Source: Saprospiraceae bacterium
Lineage (GTDB): Bacteria; Bacteroidota; Bacteroidia; Chitinophagales; Saprospiraceae
Length of the DNA stretch: 64,000 nt
NCBI GenBank assembly: GCA_022841345.1
Contig: JALHRR010000013.1
Location: 50,216-114,215, forward strand
Direction of reading: 5' to 3'
The position numbers were made by a program, and so were the translations under genes. Under the pieces are notes generated by a model. That model was given only the letters and a program-made list of their open reading frames with translations. It was not told the origin of the DNA and did not search any database. Below, one piece after another: positions 48,154 through 56,591 of this stretch; position 1 is the first letter of the stretch; each line of letters begins with the position of its first letter.

Positions 48154-48346
48154 GTGGGTTAATTTGATTAAATTGTAGAGATTGCCATCGAACTTGTCGG
48201 AATTTCCGACAAGTTGAAGGTTCATCAGGTTCGGCTGTTTTAGAATTATTTTTGATGTATTCCATAATATTCGATCTGCTACTTTGAAATAGTTTTGCTA
48301 TTTGATATTGGGTTAGCCAAACTTTATATATAATAGTTTCACTCAT
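48143..48346 (-). pseudogene. Truncated RhuM-like gene
   Basis: 67 residues beginning MSETIIYKVWLTQYQIAKLFQSSRSNIMEYIKNN, with STCRKFRQVR further on. RhuM-family proteins, common in restriction and toxin loci, are about 330 residues and start with a IIY...VWLTQ...LFQ...NI..HI pattern followed by a CRKFRQV block. Here the stretch between IIY and VWLTQ is missing, and everything after FRQVR is gone. It lies 11 bases past the hsdS stop and runs into the RAYT. A hairpin at 48191-48215 lies inside it. Confidence 0.75.
48191..48215. repeat. REP-like hairpin beside the RAYT start
   Basis: A 12-base perfect stem with a one-base loop (arm AACTTGTCGGAA) lies 38 bases upstream of the transposase ATG. 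The arm shares CTTGTCG with the short motifs found inside hsdR and hsdM. RAYT genes are usually flanked by their REP substrates. Confidence 0.7.
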
Positions 48347-48357
48347 AGGCTCAGTAG

Positions 48358-49623
48358 CTAAGTGGCCTGTGCAATTTTTGCACTTACCGTTTTCAATTCC
48401 CCCGCAAATGCCTTTTGCAAAATAGATTTTTTCAGTTCTTCCAAATCTGTCAGCTTCTTTTGGTAGATGACTTCGAGCTTTTGCGTTTCTGCTCGAAGGG
48501 CATCTAATTTGCGGACTACAAAATTTTGTTCCTTTAAATCAGAAAGCCCATAGATTTTAAAGGCGCGAATATCTTTCATATTGATGTGCTGAACTGTTGC
48601 ACCGGTAGAATGCGATAACAGAATTTCTTGAACATCTTTTGAAAGGATTAAATAAGCCAAATACCTAGCCACTAGTCTTTCTTTTTTGGGTCTTAAAAGT
48701 ACAGTTCTCTGACCAAGACAAACTTCAATATTATCCGGAATGACAGCTATGTTACCTGCTGGTGCTTCTCTGGCTAAAATTAAATCTCCTGCTTTAGGCA
48801 CAGCTCTTCTAGTCCATTCACGATATGTTTCATAAGAAACACGATTAACATTTTCTAAATTCAAATCACCTTTCCCTATGTTTGGTGTTCGAATTGATGG
48901 GTATCCTGTTTCTTGTGTGGGAGCAGTTTTATGCTCACAATCCACAATTAATTCACACAAACTATCTAATGTTTCATAGTTAGCCCCATGAACTTTAGTT
49001 GCAAACACCCTCTGCAAATAACTTTCGAATAACTCTTTGGCATTTCTGAGGTTTTGTTCGGCATTTTTCCTACTTCGATCAATGGTCGAAAGGCACTCGT
49101 CTAATATGTCAACTATGTGTTGTTGTTCACAAATGGGTGGTACTGGCACTTTAAAATGACCTAAATCTCCAAATTTGAGATTATTTATGTTAGCACCATC
49201 TGATAATTCGCTAATAAATTTTTTGTACGAGTCAGATGTAAGCAAATAAAAAAGATATTTTGAAACTAGTTTTTCTTGGGGCGTAATCAGGCCCATAAAA
49301 CCACCAAAAGCAAAATTATAATCATCTTCAATCAGTGCAACTTTTCCAAGATGGCTCTTGCTTCCATTAGCAGTGCAAATAATTAAAGATCCCATTTTTA
49401 CTTTTTTGTTTTCTGGAATTTCAATTTTGGGATCGATATATTTTAGATCTGCAAAATCAAGTTTGTTTTTAGTTAAGTCAACATTATTTGAACGTAACAC
49501 AACATTGTCAGAAAAATCTACTTCGTCATTTTTAGAATAAGTCAAGCCACGCTGAAATTCAACGACAGCAGATAATTCTTTTATTTCCCACCCTTCCGGT
49601 ATCTGAACTTGTCGCATGTTCAT
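48358..49623 (-). CDS. hsdS: Type I restriction enzyme specificity subunit
   Basis: 421 residues with the two-target-recognition-domain layout: TRD1 (IPEGWEIKELSAVVEFQRGLTYSK ...), the central conserved helix (PICEQQHIVDILDECLSTIDRSRKNAEQNLRNAKELFESYLQRVF), TRD2, then the C-terminal helix (LKEQNFVVRKLDALRAETQKLEVIYQKKLTDLEELKKSILQKAFAGEL). HsdS determines the methylation and cleavage sequence. It overlaps hsdM by four bases (ATGA). The recognition sequence cannot be predicted. Confidence 0.95.
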   Translation of the reverse strand: MNMRQVQIPEGWEIKELSAVVEFQRGLTYSKNDEVDFSDNVVLRSNNVDLTKNKLDFADLKYIDPKIEIPENKKVKMGSLIICTANGSKSHLGKVALIEDDYNFAFGGFMGLITPQEKLVSKYLFYLLTSDSYKKFISELSDGANINNLKFGDLGHFKVPVPPICEQQHIVDILDECLSTIDRSRKNAEQNLRNAKELFESYLQRVFATKVHGANYETLDSLCELIVDCEHKTAPTQETGYPSIRTPNIGKGDLNLENVNRVSYETYREWTRRAVPKAGDLILAREAPAGNIAVIPDNIEVCLGQRTVLLRPKKERLVARYLAYLILSKDVQEILLSHSTGATVQHINMKDIRAFKIYGLSDLKEQNFVVRKLDALRAETQKLEVIYQKKLTDLEELKKSILQKAFAGELKTVSAKIAQAT

Positions 49624-51137
49624 ATCAGTTCCAGTATTGAGTTTAAAATTTCCGCACTTTCTTCATCCAGAGCTTTCATTTCTTCCAAAATGGCCTGAGG
49701 ATGGCGGAGGGCTGCTTCTTCTTTTTTGTTGGGGTTTTTAACACTGAGATCGTAAGTGGCTTCAACGAGCTCAGCCACCGTGACGTTCCATGAATTTGGA
49801 GTTTCGGGGCCTTCTGAGGCATCTCTTCTCTCTTCGAATAAAGTCAGAAAATCTTTGAGGTCGTTTTCGTTGAGGGGGTTGGTTTTGCCGAGGTTGCGGT
49901 CAAGGTTGAGGGAGTAGAACCAGACTTTTTGAGTGGGTTTTCCTTTTTCGAAGAAGAGGACAACGGTTTTTACGCCGGCACCGGTGAAGGTGCCACCCGG
50001 GAGATCGAGCACGGTGTGCAGGTTGCAACTTTCCAGCAGGGTTTTGCGGATGGCGACGGTGGCATTGTCGGTATTGCTCAAAAAAGTGTTTTTGATCACC
50101 ACACCTGCCTTGCCGCCTGCTTTCAATATTTTGATAAAGTGCTGCAAAAAGAGCGAAGCGGTTTCGCCTGTTTTGATGGGGAAGTTTTGTTGCACTTCGG
50201 CACGTTCCTTTCCACCAAAAGGCGGATTGGCAAGTACCACATCATAGCGGTCTTTTTCCTGTATATCGGCCAGATTTTCGGCAAGGGTGTTGGTATGTAT
50301 GATATTGGGGGCTTCCACTCCATGCAAAATCATATTCATGATGCCGATGATGTATGCCAGTGATTTTTTCTCTTTGCCGTAAAATGTGCGTTTTTGGAGT
50401 GTTTCCCAGTCTTTGGTGGATAATCCATTCCCGCTGGCTGAGCCTGTCGAAGCCAGATAGTCAAATGCTTCGCAGAGGAAGCCTGCGGAACCTACTGCAC
50501 CGTCATATATTTTTTCGCCGATTTGTGGGGCAACTACTTTGACGATGGTGCGGATGAGTGGACGGGGGGTGTAGTATTCACCGCCGTTTCGTCCGGCATT
50601 GCCCATATTTTTTATTTTGTCTTCATACAGGTGGCTCATTTCGTGCTTCTCTGCATGGGTCCGGAATCGCAACTCATCAATGCGGTTAATCACTTCCCGC
50701 AGATTGTAGCCGCTTTGAATGCGATTTTTGAGTTCGCTGAATATCTCACCGATCTTGTATTCGATGGTATCAGCACTGTCCGCACTCAGCTTAAACTTTT
50801 TGAGATAAGGAAAGAGCTCGTTGTTTACGAAATCAGTTAGATCATCACCCGTGCGAGCGTTGTGATCGATAACGACTTTGCCTGGTGTGCCGCTGCCCGG
50901 CAACTGAGCTTGTCGAAGTTTAGGCGCGGCCCACTTCGTCCATTGATATTCCGGAGCAATGATGGGTGTGTAAGTTTTCCCGGTAAGTTCAGCTGCTGTG
51001 GCTCTGTCTTTCTCGAGATCGTCAAGATATTTGAGGAACAAAATCCAGGAGGTCTGCTCCACATAATCCAACTCACTGCCGCAACCGGCGTCTTTGTGAA
51101 GTATATCGTCGATGTTTTTAAAGGTCTGTTCGAACAT
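49620..51137 (-). CDS. hsdM: Type I restriction enzyme methyltransferase subunit
   Basis: 505 residues, N6-adenine methyltransferase of the class I SAM fold. N-terminal HsdM_N domain (MFEQTFKNIDDILHKDAGCGSEL...ILFLKYLDDLEKDRA), motif I variant YDGAVGSAGFLCEAFDYL and motif IV NPPFGGKER are present. It pairs with HsdS as a methylase and with HsdR as nuclease. Three short insertions look repeat-derived: LRQAQLPGSG near 75, ASTGSASGNG near 230 and AELVEATYDL near 460. Its start region is duplicated as a pseudogene at 54.1 kb. Confidence 0.95.
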   Translation of the reverse strand: MFEQTFKNIDDILHKDAGCGSELDYVEQTSWILFLKYLDDLEKDRATAAELTGKTYTPIIAPEYQWTKWAAPKLRQAQLPGSGTPGKVVIDHNARTGDDLTDFVNNELFPYLKKFKLSADSADTIEYKIGEIFSELKNRIQSGYNLREVINRIDELRFRTHAEKHEMSHLYEDKIKNMGNAGRNGGEYYTPRPLIRTIVKVVAPQIGEKIYDGAVGSAGFLCEAFDYLASTGSASGNGLSTKDWETLQKRTFYGKEKKSLAYIIGIMNMILHGVEAPNIIHTNTLAENLADIQEKDRYDVVLANPPFGGKERAEVQQNFPIKTGETASLFLQHFIKILKAGGKAGVVIKNTFLSNTDNATVAIRKTLLESCNLHTVLDLPGGTFTGAGVKTVVLFFEKGKPTQKVWFYSLNLDRNLGKTNPLNENDLKDFLTLFEERRDASEGPETPNSWNVTVAELVEATYDLSVKNPNKKEEAALRHPQAILEEMKALDEESAEILNSILELI

Positions 51138-51263
51138 TGTGCTTGTTGGGTTTGATCAATTTGTAAAGATATTAAACTTGGTGGGGAATTTAGACTCAAC
51201 ATATTTGGAGGCTAAAACTGATAACGGATTCTTAGGAGAATCAATGACTTAATAGAATAATAT

Positions 51264-53138
51264 CTATCGAAGAATTTGAATGTAACAATTACAATATTTA
51301 ATAAAGTCCTTTTTAAATCCTTCATCGTCTACAATTTTTCTTTCAGGATCATATATTATGAAGAGGATATTTGTTTCTCCATATTTAATTATGTCCGCGG
51401 CTATCTGATCAGTAAAACTTGCTCGGGATGAAGTTTTCTTTAAAAGTTTAGCTTCAATAAGTAAATTAAAATCACGAAAAGAATGATCCGGGATGGTTTT
51501 AGAAAATGCAAACTTTATTGCAGGGAACTCTCTTTCATATTCAGGATGATCAGCTTGAAGCAACGCATTAATCTGATCGTTTAAAATATTTTCATGGGTT
51601 GGTTTATTTCGCTCAAAAGCTAATGGAATTGACAAGTATAATTTCGCCAAGATTCTTTCAATTAATCTCTCAACAGGTGGGCGTAAATAAACCCTATCAT
51701 CTAAGAAACTATAAATGGTTCTTTCCATCTTGGGCTTAAAAAGATCTTCTTCCTGTCGAATTTTTTTTAGTGCAGATAAAACATTATTTGAGTGCTTTTG
51801 TGTAAGCTGATAAATCATGTGAATCTTCTCAGTATTACTCGAACCAGGTATATAATCAACTAATTCGCTAAGTTCATTTAGCATATTATATGGGAATTGC
51901 ATCGCAGACATTTCTGAAAAATTCTTTGCCATAGATATGTAATCACAAAGATGAGTATACCCCTCATCATCCACAATTCTATCTTTTAATATATCTACAT
52001 CATAAATTGCATCAAAATCTTCCAAACCAGTAGCAATAGTCGCAAATCTTCTATCTATACATTGAGAACAAACACCACAATGTGTTGCTGGAGTTGTTTT
52101 TTTCGAAATATTGAATGTTTTTGTACAGGTTATAGTAGAATTCAAATAATTTAATTTTCCATATTTCCTGATTTTTTCAACAACATCGGACTTAGTAAGT
52201 ACAAAAAATGGTTGAACTACTCTTATTGTTTCATCAGTACAATAATTAAAAAACTTTTCAAGTAAAGAGATAGTTTGGGGATGGGTTGTTCTGCTTGATC
52301 GCGCATTCATCATATCCTGACGCTTCGGGAAATTTATTGATGTCATACCATTTTCAAAGACGTTGATTGTTTTTTCTTCAGCCAAAGTCATTAAGGAAAA
52401 GGCAATTGAAGTGTAAAGGAATATCCTGCTACGTTGAGTTTCTTCAACTGCTCTTTCTCCACTTAGGCTACATGTGAATGGGAATCGTTGAATACGACCC
52501 GGATAATCTGTACTTAATAAGTCATAAATATTTTTCTGAATTTGCGTAACTGCAAAATTATTAGAGTGATGACTTACTAAAATAAGGTTATTATCAGTAG
52601 TATTCAATAGCTCTAGAGCACCTGATAAAGAATCCAATCCACCAGAGAAAAGGGCTATAGAAGTATTTTCTTTTTTCTCAAGCTTAATTTTGGGATCATC
52701 GAAAAGACTTGTTTGCCCTACGTCCTTTCCTCCCTTTACAAATGTAAAATCATAGGATAAATCACCAGTTGTAAAAGTCAACAATTTACTCAGACTTTCT
52801 TTGACATGTTTTGATTGCCAAAATTTATGATCACGAACTTTTATGTAAAAATGAAATTTTCTTGACCATGAATGGTATTCAAGTTGAATTGGTTGCCCAC
52901 GTTTTGTCATCCTGTCCGCTGCATATATATAACCTGCAATTTCCAATAAATCTTTTATGCGTGGAGGAAAGTAGCAATTGACTTGCTTTACCAAATGGGG
53001 CAATCCAATATTCATCCGGTCTTCTTTGAAGTTTGGATTGCAATGGAATTTGTGGATATGTGAAGCGTGCAAGCTTTTGTACTTAACCGGAAGTGGTACA
53101 CCACCACATAGGACTATATGTAATTTACCATCACTCAT
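51264..53138 (-). CDS. QueC-like PP-loop enzyme fused to PD-(D/E)XK nuclease-like domain (QatC-like)
   Basis: The ATG at 53138 (MSDGKLHIVLCGGVPLP) gives 624 residues; numbering below uses the longer frame starting at 53162. After an N-terminal extension of about 165 residues, the PP-loop ATP motif FSGGLDSLSG (173-178) and the four-Cys zinc site C346, C362-x2-C365-x2-C368 with RR after it match QueC and the QatC/Cap9 antiphage branch. The C-terminus carries D564, E570 and K572 (FRDFNLLIEAKLLKK) plus QIAADIIKYGE and LFIIYDP, a DpnII/MboI-like nuclease core. No queuosine genes are near. It overlaps the upstream partner gene by eight bases. I infer a defence role; the reaction is not proven. Confidence 0.85.
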   Translation of the reverse strand: MSDGKLHIVLCGGVPLPVKYKSLHASHIHKFHCNPNFKEDRMNIGLPHLVKQVNCYFPPRIKDLLEIAGYIYAADRMTKRGQPIQLEYHSWSRKFHFYIKVRDHKFWQSKHVKESLSKLLTFTTGDLSYDFTFVKGGKDVGQTSLFDDPKIKLEKKENTSIALFSGGLDSLSGALELLNTTDNNLILVSHHSNNFAVTQIQKNIYDLLSTDYPGRIQRFPFTCSLSGERAVEETQRSRIFLYTSIAFSLMTLAEEKTINVFENGMTSINFPKRQDMMNARSSRTTHPQTISLLEKFFNYCTDETIRVVQPFFVLTKSDVVEKIRKYGKLNYLNSTITCTKTFNISKKTTPATHCGVCSQCIDRRFATIATGLEDFDAIYDVDILKDRIVDDEGYTHLCDYISMAKNFSEMSAMQFPYNMLNELSELVDYIPGSSNTEKIHMIYQLTQKHSNNVLSALKKIRQEEDLFKPKMERTIYSFLDDRVYLRPPVERLIERILAKLYLSIPLAFERNKPTHENILNDQINALLQADHPEYEREFPAIKFAFSKTIPDHSFRDFNLLIEAKLLKKTSSRASFTDQIAADIIKYGETNILFIIYDPERKIVDDEGFKKDFIKYCNCYIQILR

Positions 53139-53916
53139 TGGATTCCTCCCTAAGTATTTCACTGCTCAGTTTTTTAAATGCAAAAGCAAGAAAACCGCGT
53201 AATTTTTCATCTGAAGGCATACTATCCTTTGCATGAAGGTTATACCATCCCGCTGTAAATGACTGGGCTATTTTAGCCGTTTCAAATGAGTGCTTTGAAA
53301 TGTTATTAATATGAGATTCAATATTTTTACTGAATTGTTCTCTGCTTGAAAGTGATTGTATTTTTGAGGATGCTTCACGTTCTAAGAAATACTTTAAATA
53401 TCGACTTGTAAAATTTGAATAAAATAATCTTGACAACTCACAAAAACCACTACCATTTGCTGCTTTTCTCCAAGTAGAAAAAGAATCTTTATTGAAGTCA
53501 AATATCAACTCTTGTTGCAGTTGACTTTGCTGGGACCACAAACTTATTGTATCAATCATTGATTGAACTGCAAATGTGGAGTATTCTTTGGATTCCTGAT
53601 GACTACCTACATATTCATGGATAGACTTAGCTAATTCAAAAATGTTAAATTCATTAGAAAGCAAAACACCTTTAGATTTTAAGAATTCTGAAGGATTTTC
53701 ATTTTTGGATGCATGGGTAATTAAAACAAGAAACTTAAATGCAGAAACTACGCCAGCGTCATCTCCAATATTTCTGAATTTATTGCGAACATTTCGAGTA
53801 GTTTCAGTTGCTATTGCCGAAACCTCATCGTTTTCTAAAGAAAAACGAGAGATCAATTGAACAATAGTTTTCCATCGTTCAGATTTAGGCAAATATCCAA
53901 CTCGTTCGTGTCCCAT
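53131..53916 (-). CDS. Partner of the QueC-like enzyme, Met-Gly N-terminus (QatB-like by position)
   Basis: 261 residues, mostly helical, no named domain recognised. It starts MGHERVGYLPKSERWKTIVQLISRF. If Met is removed the N-terminus is Gly, the residue that, as I recall recent work on type IV CBASS and Qat, QueC-like enzymes modify with a deazaguanine. ATGAGTGA overlap (53131-53138) couples its translation to the QueC-like gene. A weak -7 box (TATCTTTA on the minus strand, 53976-53983) precedes it. The partner role is inference from overlap, order and N-terminus. A standalone unrelated helical protein is the alternative. Confidence 0.75.
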   Translation of the reverse strand: MGHERVGYLPKSERWKTIVQLISRFSLENDEVSAIATETTRNVRNKFRNIGDDAGVVSAFKFLVLITHASKNENPSEFLKSKGVLLSNEFNIFELAKSIHEYVGSHQESKEYSTFAVQSMIDTISLWSQQSQLQQELIFDFNKDSFSTWRKAANGSGFCELSRLFYSNFTSRYLKYFLEREASSKIQSLSSREQFSKNIESHINNISKHSFETAKIAQSFTAGWYNLHAKDSMPSDEKLRGFLAFAFKKLSSEILREESNE

Positions 53917-54069
53917 TATTTGATTCTGAAATTCACTAAAATAATAATTGTTTAGACAACAACTTATAATTTGAATAAAGATACATAAGTTACAATGTTA
54001 AATTATACAATCATTAATTACATGGCAAGATTTATACCTGTATTTCCTGCGGTTGTGAATCTGGCTTCT

Positions 54070-54262
54070 TGATTTCAACCAGAAAATTGAAGAACATAAA
54101 ATGCAGGTGGTCTGCTCTGCATAATTCACTGCTGTAACCGGCATCTTTGTAAAATCGTCTTTGTTTTTTTATAGCTGTTCGCACATTGTGCTTGCTGGGT
54201 TTGATCAATTTGTAAAGATATTAAAGTTGGGGGGAAATTCCCGAGTCTACAAATTTGGACAA
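54070..54262 (-). pseudogene. Duplicated hsdM start region (frameshifted remnant)
   Basis: The bases match the hsdM 5' end and its upstream region at about 51030-51215, including the stretch TTTGATCAATTTGTAAAGAT. On the minus strand from 54186 it reads MCEQL, stop, KNKDD and, after a frame change, KDAGYSSELCRADHL, against MFEQTFKNIDDILHKDAGCGSELDYVEQ in HsdM. The remaining part of 53917-54432 shows no gene. With the intact copy it forms direct repeats around the QueC-like cassette. Confidence 0.85.
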
Positions 54263-54432
54263 CAAATCTTCCTGTGGGTCTTGTGGGGAATTAACAAGTT
54301 CATATTTTTCTATACCTGTGATGAAATGCTGTAACATAATCAAACTTGGTGTGTCATCGTGGACATGTGCGAAGTGTAGAGGAAGGAAGCGTAATTGTGG
54401 ATTTAGAATTAGTTATTTCGAAGGCTACAATA

Positions 54433-55431
54433 TCAATAAAAATCATCATTTAAATCATCAATATCTTTCTTATTGATAAATATTTCAATTCGTGGGTCTC
54501 CAACTGCTTTTAAATTTAACTTTTCAGGATAAAATAGAACGAGATTATATTCTGCATTCTCTTTTGTCGAATTATACTTTATTCCATTGTAACCAACTTT
54601 TTTAGCACAATCCATAATAAAACGAGTTATATAATAATCGGGTCTCCAGAATTCCTTGTTCCTATCAGATCTGTCAATGGTATCATGAATTTTCAACGAT
54701 AGAAGTAGTGCTGAGGTTGAAGGCGTCAGATATAACCAGTCGAAAGAAAGATCTAATATGTTTTCTATCTCATTTTCAATCTCAAACTCTTGATACCATA
54801 CCAAAATCGATTTTTCATTTGAAACTACTTCCTTAATTGCACCCACTTTGTCATTTGCTAAATATAAGTGACTTTGTCCCGCATGGTTAAATCTTCCTTC
54901 TAAAGGTATGCCAATTGGGGGGCTGCTCATTTTTTCCATACTTAGTACTTCAGCTGAAGTTACATTTCTGGCTCTATAAAATTTACCCTTTGTATTAACA
55001 ATAGGTAGAGTACCTAATTCTAATTCTTTAAAAATTCGCTTACCAAATTTATGCTGAAATGCAAGAAATGGATACTGTTCAATTAAAGCTTCAAAACTGC
55101 TCACCTCCTTACCATAGAGACGATCAACTTGTTTCATATGTTGATTAACTTCTTGATCAAAATTAGTCATCAATCCAACATCAAAACCAAGCTCAAAATC
55201 ACTAAATCCACAACTTGGACAATACAAATAGGATAAAATGTTCTTCCAGGATTTTTCTGGTATACTGTTAACATCAAAAAGATCTTCAATCGAAGTCCTG
55301 ATACCAAAAATCCATACACACTCCCCACCATCATACGGTTGACAATAGTGGCAATATTCGATTAATTCTTGAATCTTCTTTTTATATCGTTCTTCTTTTT
55401 TCGTTAAATCAGGTTCCAAATATAAATCCAT
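54433..55431 (-). CDS. RES-domain protein with N-terminal zinc-finger-like region
   Basis: 332 residues. CHYCQPYDGGEC and CPSC form possible zinc ligands in the first ~75 residues, as in HEPN/RES N-terminal domains. The RES domain follows from about 150: FYRARN with its Arg, EGRFNHAGQSHLYLANDKVGAIKEVV with the Glu, and YNLVLFYPE near the end. RES proteins degrade NAD+ (NAD+ phosphorylase) and occur as toxins or defence effectors. No Xre-type antitoxin gene is adjacent. It follows a three-gene set on the same strand after 66 bases. Confidence 0.82.
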   Translation of the reverse strand: MDLYLEPDLTKKEERYKKKIQELIEYCHYCQPYDGGECVWIFGIRTSIEDLFDVNSIPEKSWKNILSYLYCPSCGFSDFELGFDVGLMTNFDQEVNQHMKQVDRLYGKEVSSFEALIEQYPFLAFQHKFGKRIFKELELGTLPIVNTKGKFYRARNVTSAEVLSMEKMSSPPIGIPLEGRFNHAGQSHLYLANDKVGAIKEVVSNEKSILVWYQEFEIENEIENILDLSFDWLYLTPSTSALLLSLKIHDTIDRSDRNKEFWRPDYYITRFIMDCAKKVGYNGIKYNSTKENAEYNLVLFYPEKLNLKAVGDPRIEIFINKKDIDDLNDDFY

Positions 55432-55497
55432 ATGTTCTAATTATAAGGTAATATCAAGTCTAAGCTACTACAAAGGTTCAAACTAAAACTCAACTAC

Positions 55498-55926
55498 CTA
55501 AAATTGTGTATGTAGATGCCCACTGTCCAAGTCTTTTATGAATGAAATAAAATCTTTCGTGAAGCTCTCTTTATGTTTTGAATATTCAAAAACTTCCAAG
55601 TTACTTTGATTAAAAAGTTTCTTTACCTCTTTATTAACATCTGACATACTTATAATAATAAAGTGATTTTGAGGTATGTTAATTTTATCTTTAATATTTT
55701 GGAGCCAAGGAATTATTTCAGGTGGAAGTGAGGTATCCCCAGGGCTTCCTTTGACTTCAATTGTAAAAGTATTTCCGTTCATTTGGTTTTCAATGAAAAT
55801 ATCAAGTTCCTTGCCACTAACTTTTTTATGCATCTCTAAATTATAATTACTGGACAATAATAGTTTCAATTCCGATGAAAAATCATTCAGAAATTGAAAT
55901 TCGTTTTTATACTTTAGTACATTCAT
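55498..55926 (-). CDS. Small PD-(D/E)XK nuclease-like protein
   Basis: 142 residues. KKVSGKELDIFIENQMNGNTFTIEVKG supplies D42 and E57-V-K59 in the PD-(D/E)XK arrangement; the following FIIISMSDVNKEVKKLF resembles the fourth strand of such folds. It may cleave DNA or bind it. It starts two bases after the stop of the 210-residue gene, so the two are tightly coupled. Confidence 0.7.
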   Translation of the reverse strand: MNVLKYKNEFQFLNDFSSELKLLLSSNYNLEMHKKVSGKELDIFIENQMNGNTFTIEVKGSPGDTSLPPEIIPWLQNIKDKINIPQNHFIIISMSDVNKEVKKLFNQSNLEVFEYSKHKESFTKDFISFIKDLDSGHLHTQF

Positions 55927-55928
55927 AT

Positions 55929-56561
55929 TTATTTTAATTTGAATGATAAGTTAGACTCTCTTTTAATTGCCTTAATAAGCAACCAAAGTATAATTGCCGC
56001 CGTTGTTAATAATAAATTAATAACAGCAATTTTTACATTTGTTTCAAATTGACTTGGTGAATCGTCTCCACTTCGTACTTCTTTATGTTGGAAAATTGAA
56101 TATAAAATAGTTATAACTGTCAAGTATATTCCTGTAGGCAATTCAGGAATATTAGATTTGAATTTTGTCCAGAAGCTTTGATATTCACCTCTTAACATTT
56201 CTTCATCCTCTGACCATATAGTAGCAGAAATTTGCTTAAAGCCAATTTTGTTACTATTAAGAAATGATTTTATACTTTGAAACAACTGTTTGACACCTGT
56301 TATTAATTGGTCGATATTATCTCTTTTATTAACCCCTTCTATAAACAGTCTAATTTTATAACCATCTTCTTTCGCTACTAAATAAAGAATTGTATGATTT
56401 GCATTACCATAGAAATATTGTGGCAGCAAATTTGTATTGGTAGATAAACTTGTTTGTAAATAAATACTCGAAACTGAATGGTTTCTGCCCAAATAACTTG
56501 AGAGTTGTTTACTGAATTCTTCTACTGGCTTTCTTGTAGTAATATATAAAATACAGTTCAT
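55929..56561 (-). CDS. Protein of unknown function with two C-terminal transmembrane helices
   Basis: 210 residues. The N-terminal ~140 residues look soluble (MNCILYITTRKPVEEFSKQLSSYLGRN), then two hydrophobic helices (about 143-160, GIYLTVITILYSIF; about 177-200, VKIAVINLLLTTAAIILWLLI) separated by a charged loop, and a basic end. The soluble-plus-C-terminal-two-TM layout is that of membrane-acting effectors in several defence systems, but no family was recognised. It is directly upstream of the PD-(D/E)XK-like gene. Confidence 0.65.
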   Translation of the reverse strand: MNCILYITTRKPVEEFSKQLSSYLGRNHSVSSIYLQTSLSTNTNLLPQYFYGNANHTILYLVAKEDGYKIRLFIEGVNKRDNIDQLITGVKQLFQSIKSFLNSNKIGFKQISATIWSEDEEMLRGEYQSFWTKFKSNIPELPTGIYLTVITILYSIFQHKEVRSGDDSPSQFETNVKIAVINLLLTTAAIILWLLIKAIKRESNLSFKLK

Positions 56562-56591
56562 TGAGACACTAGTTAGATTTTTAAATATATT

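Noticed and set aside
49929..50363. 144-codon open frame antisense to hsdM
   Set aside because: It lies opposite the conserved NPPFGG region of hsdM and has no support of its own.
51264..53138. QueC for queuosine synthesis
   Set aside because: The protein is more than twice QueC length, has a nuclease-like C-terminus, and no queD, queE or queF lies nearby; the context is a defence island.
51264..53916. Canonical Qat or type IV CBASS operon
   Set aside because: No QatA ATPase, no TatD nuclease and no CD-NTase gene was found on either side.
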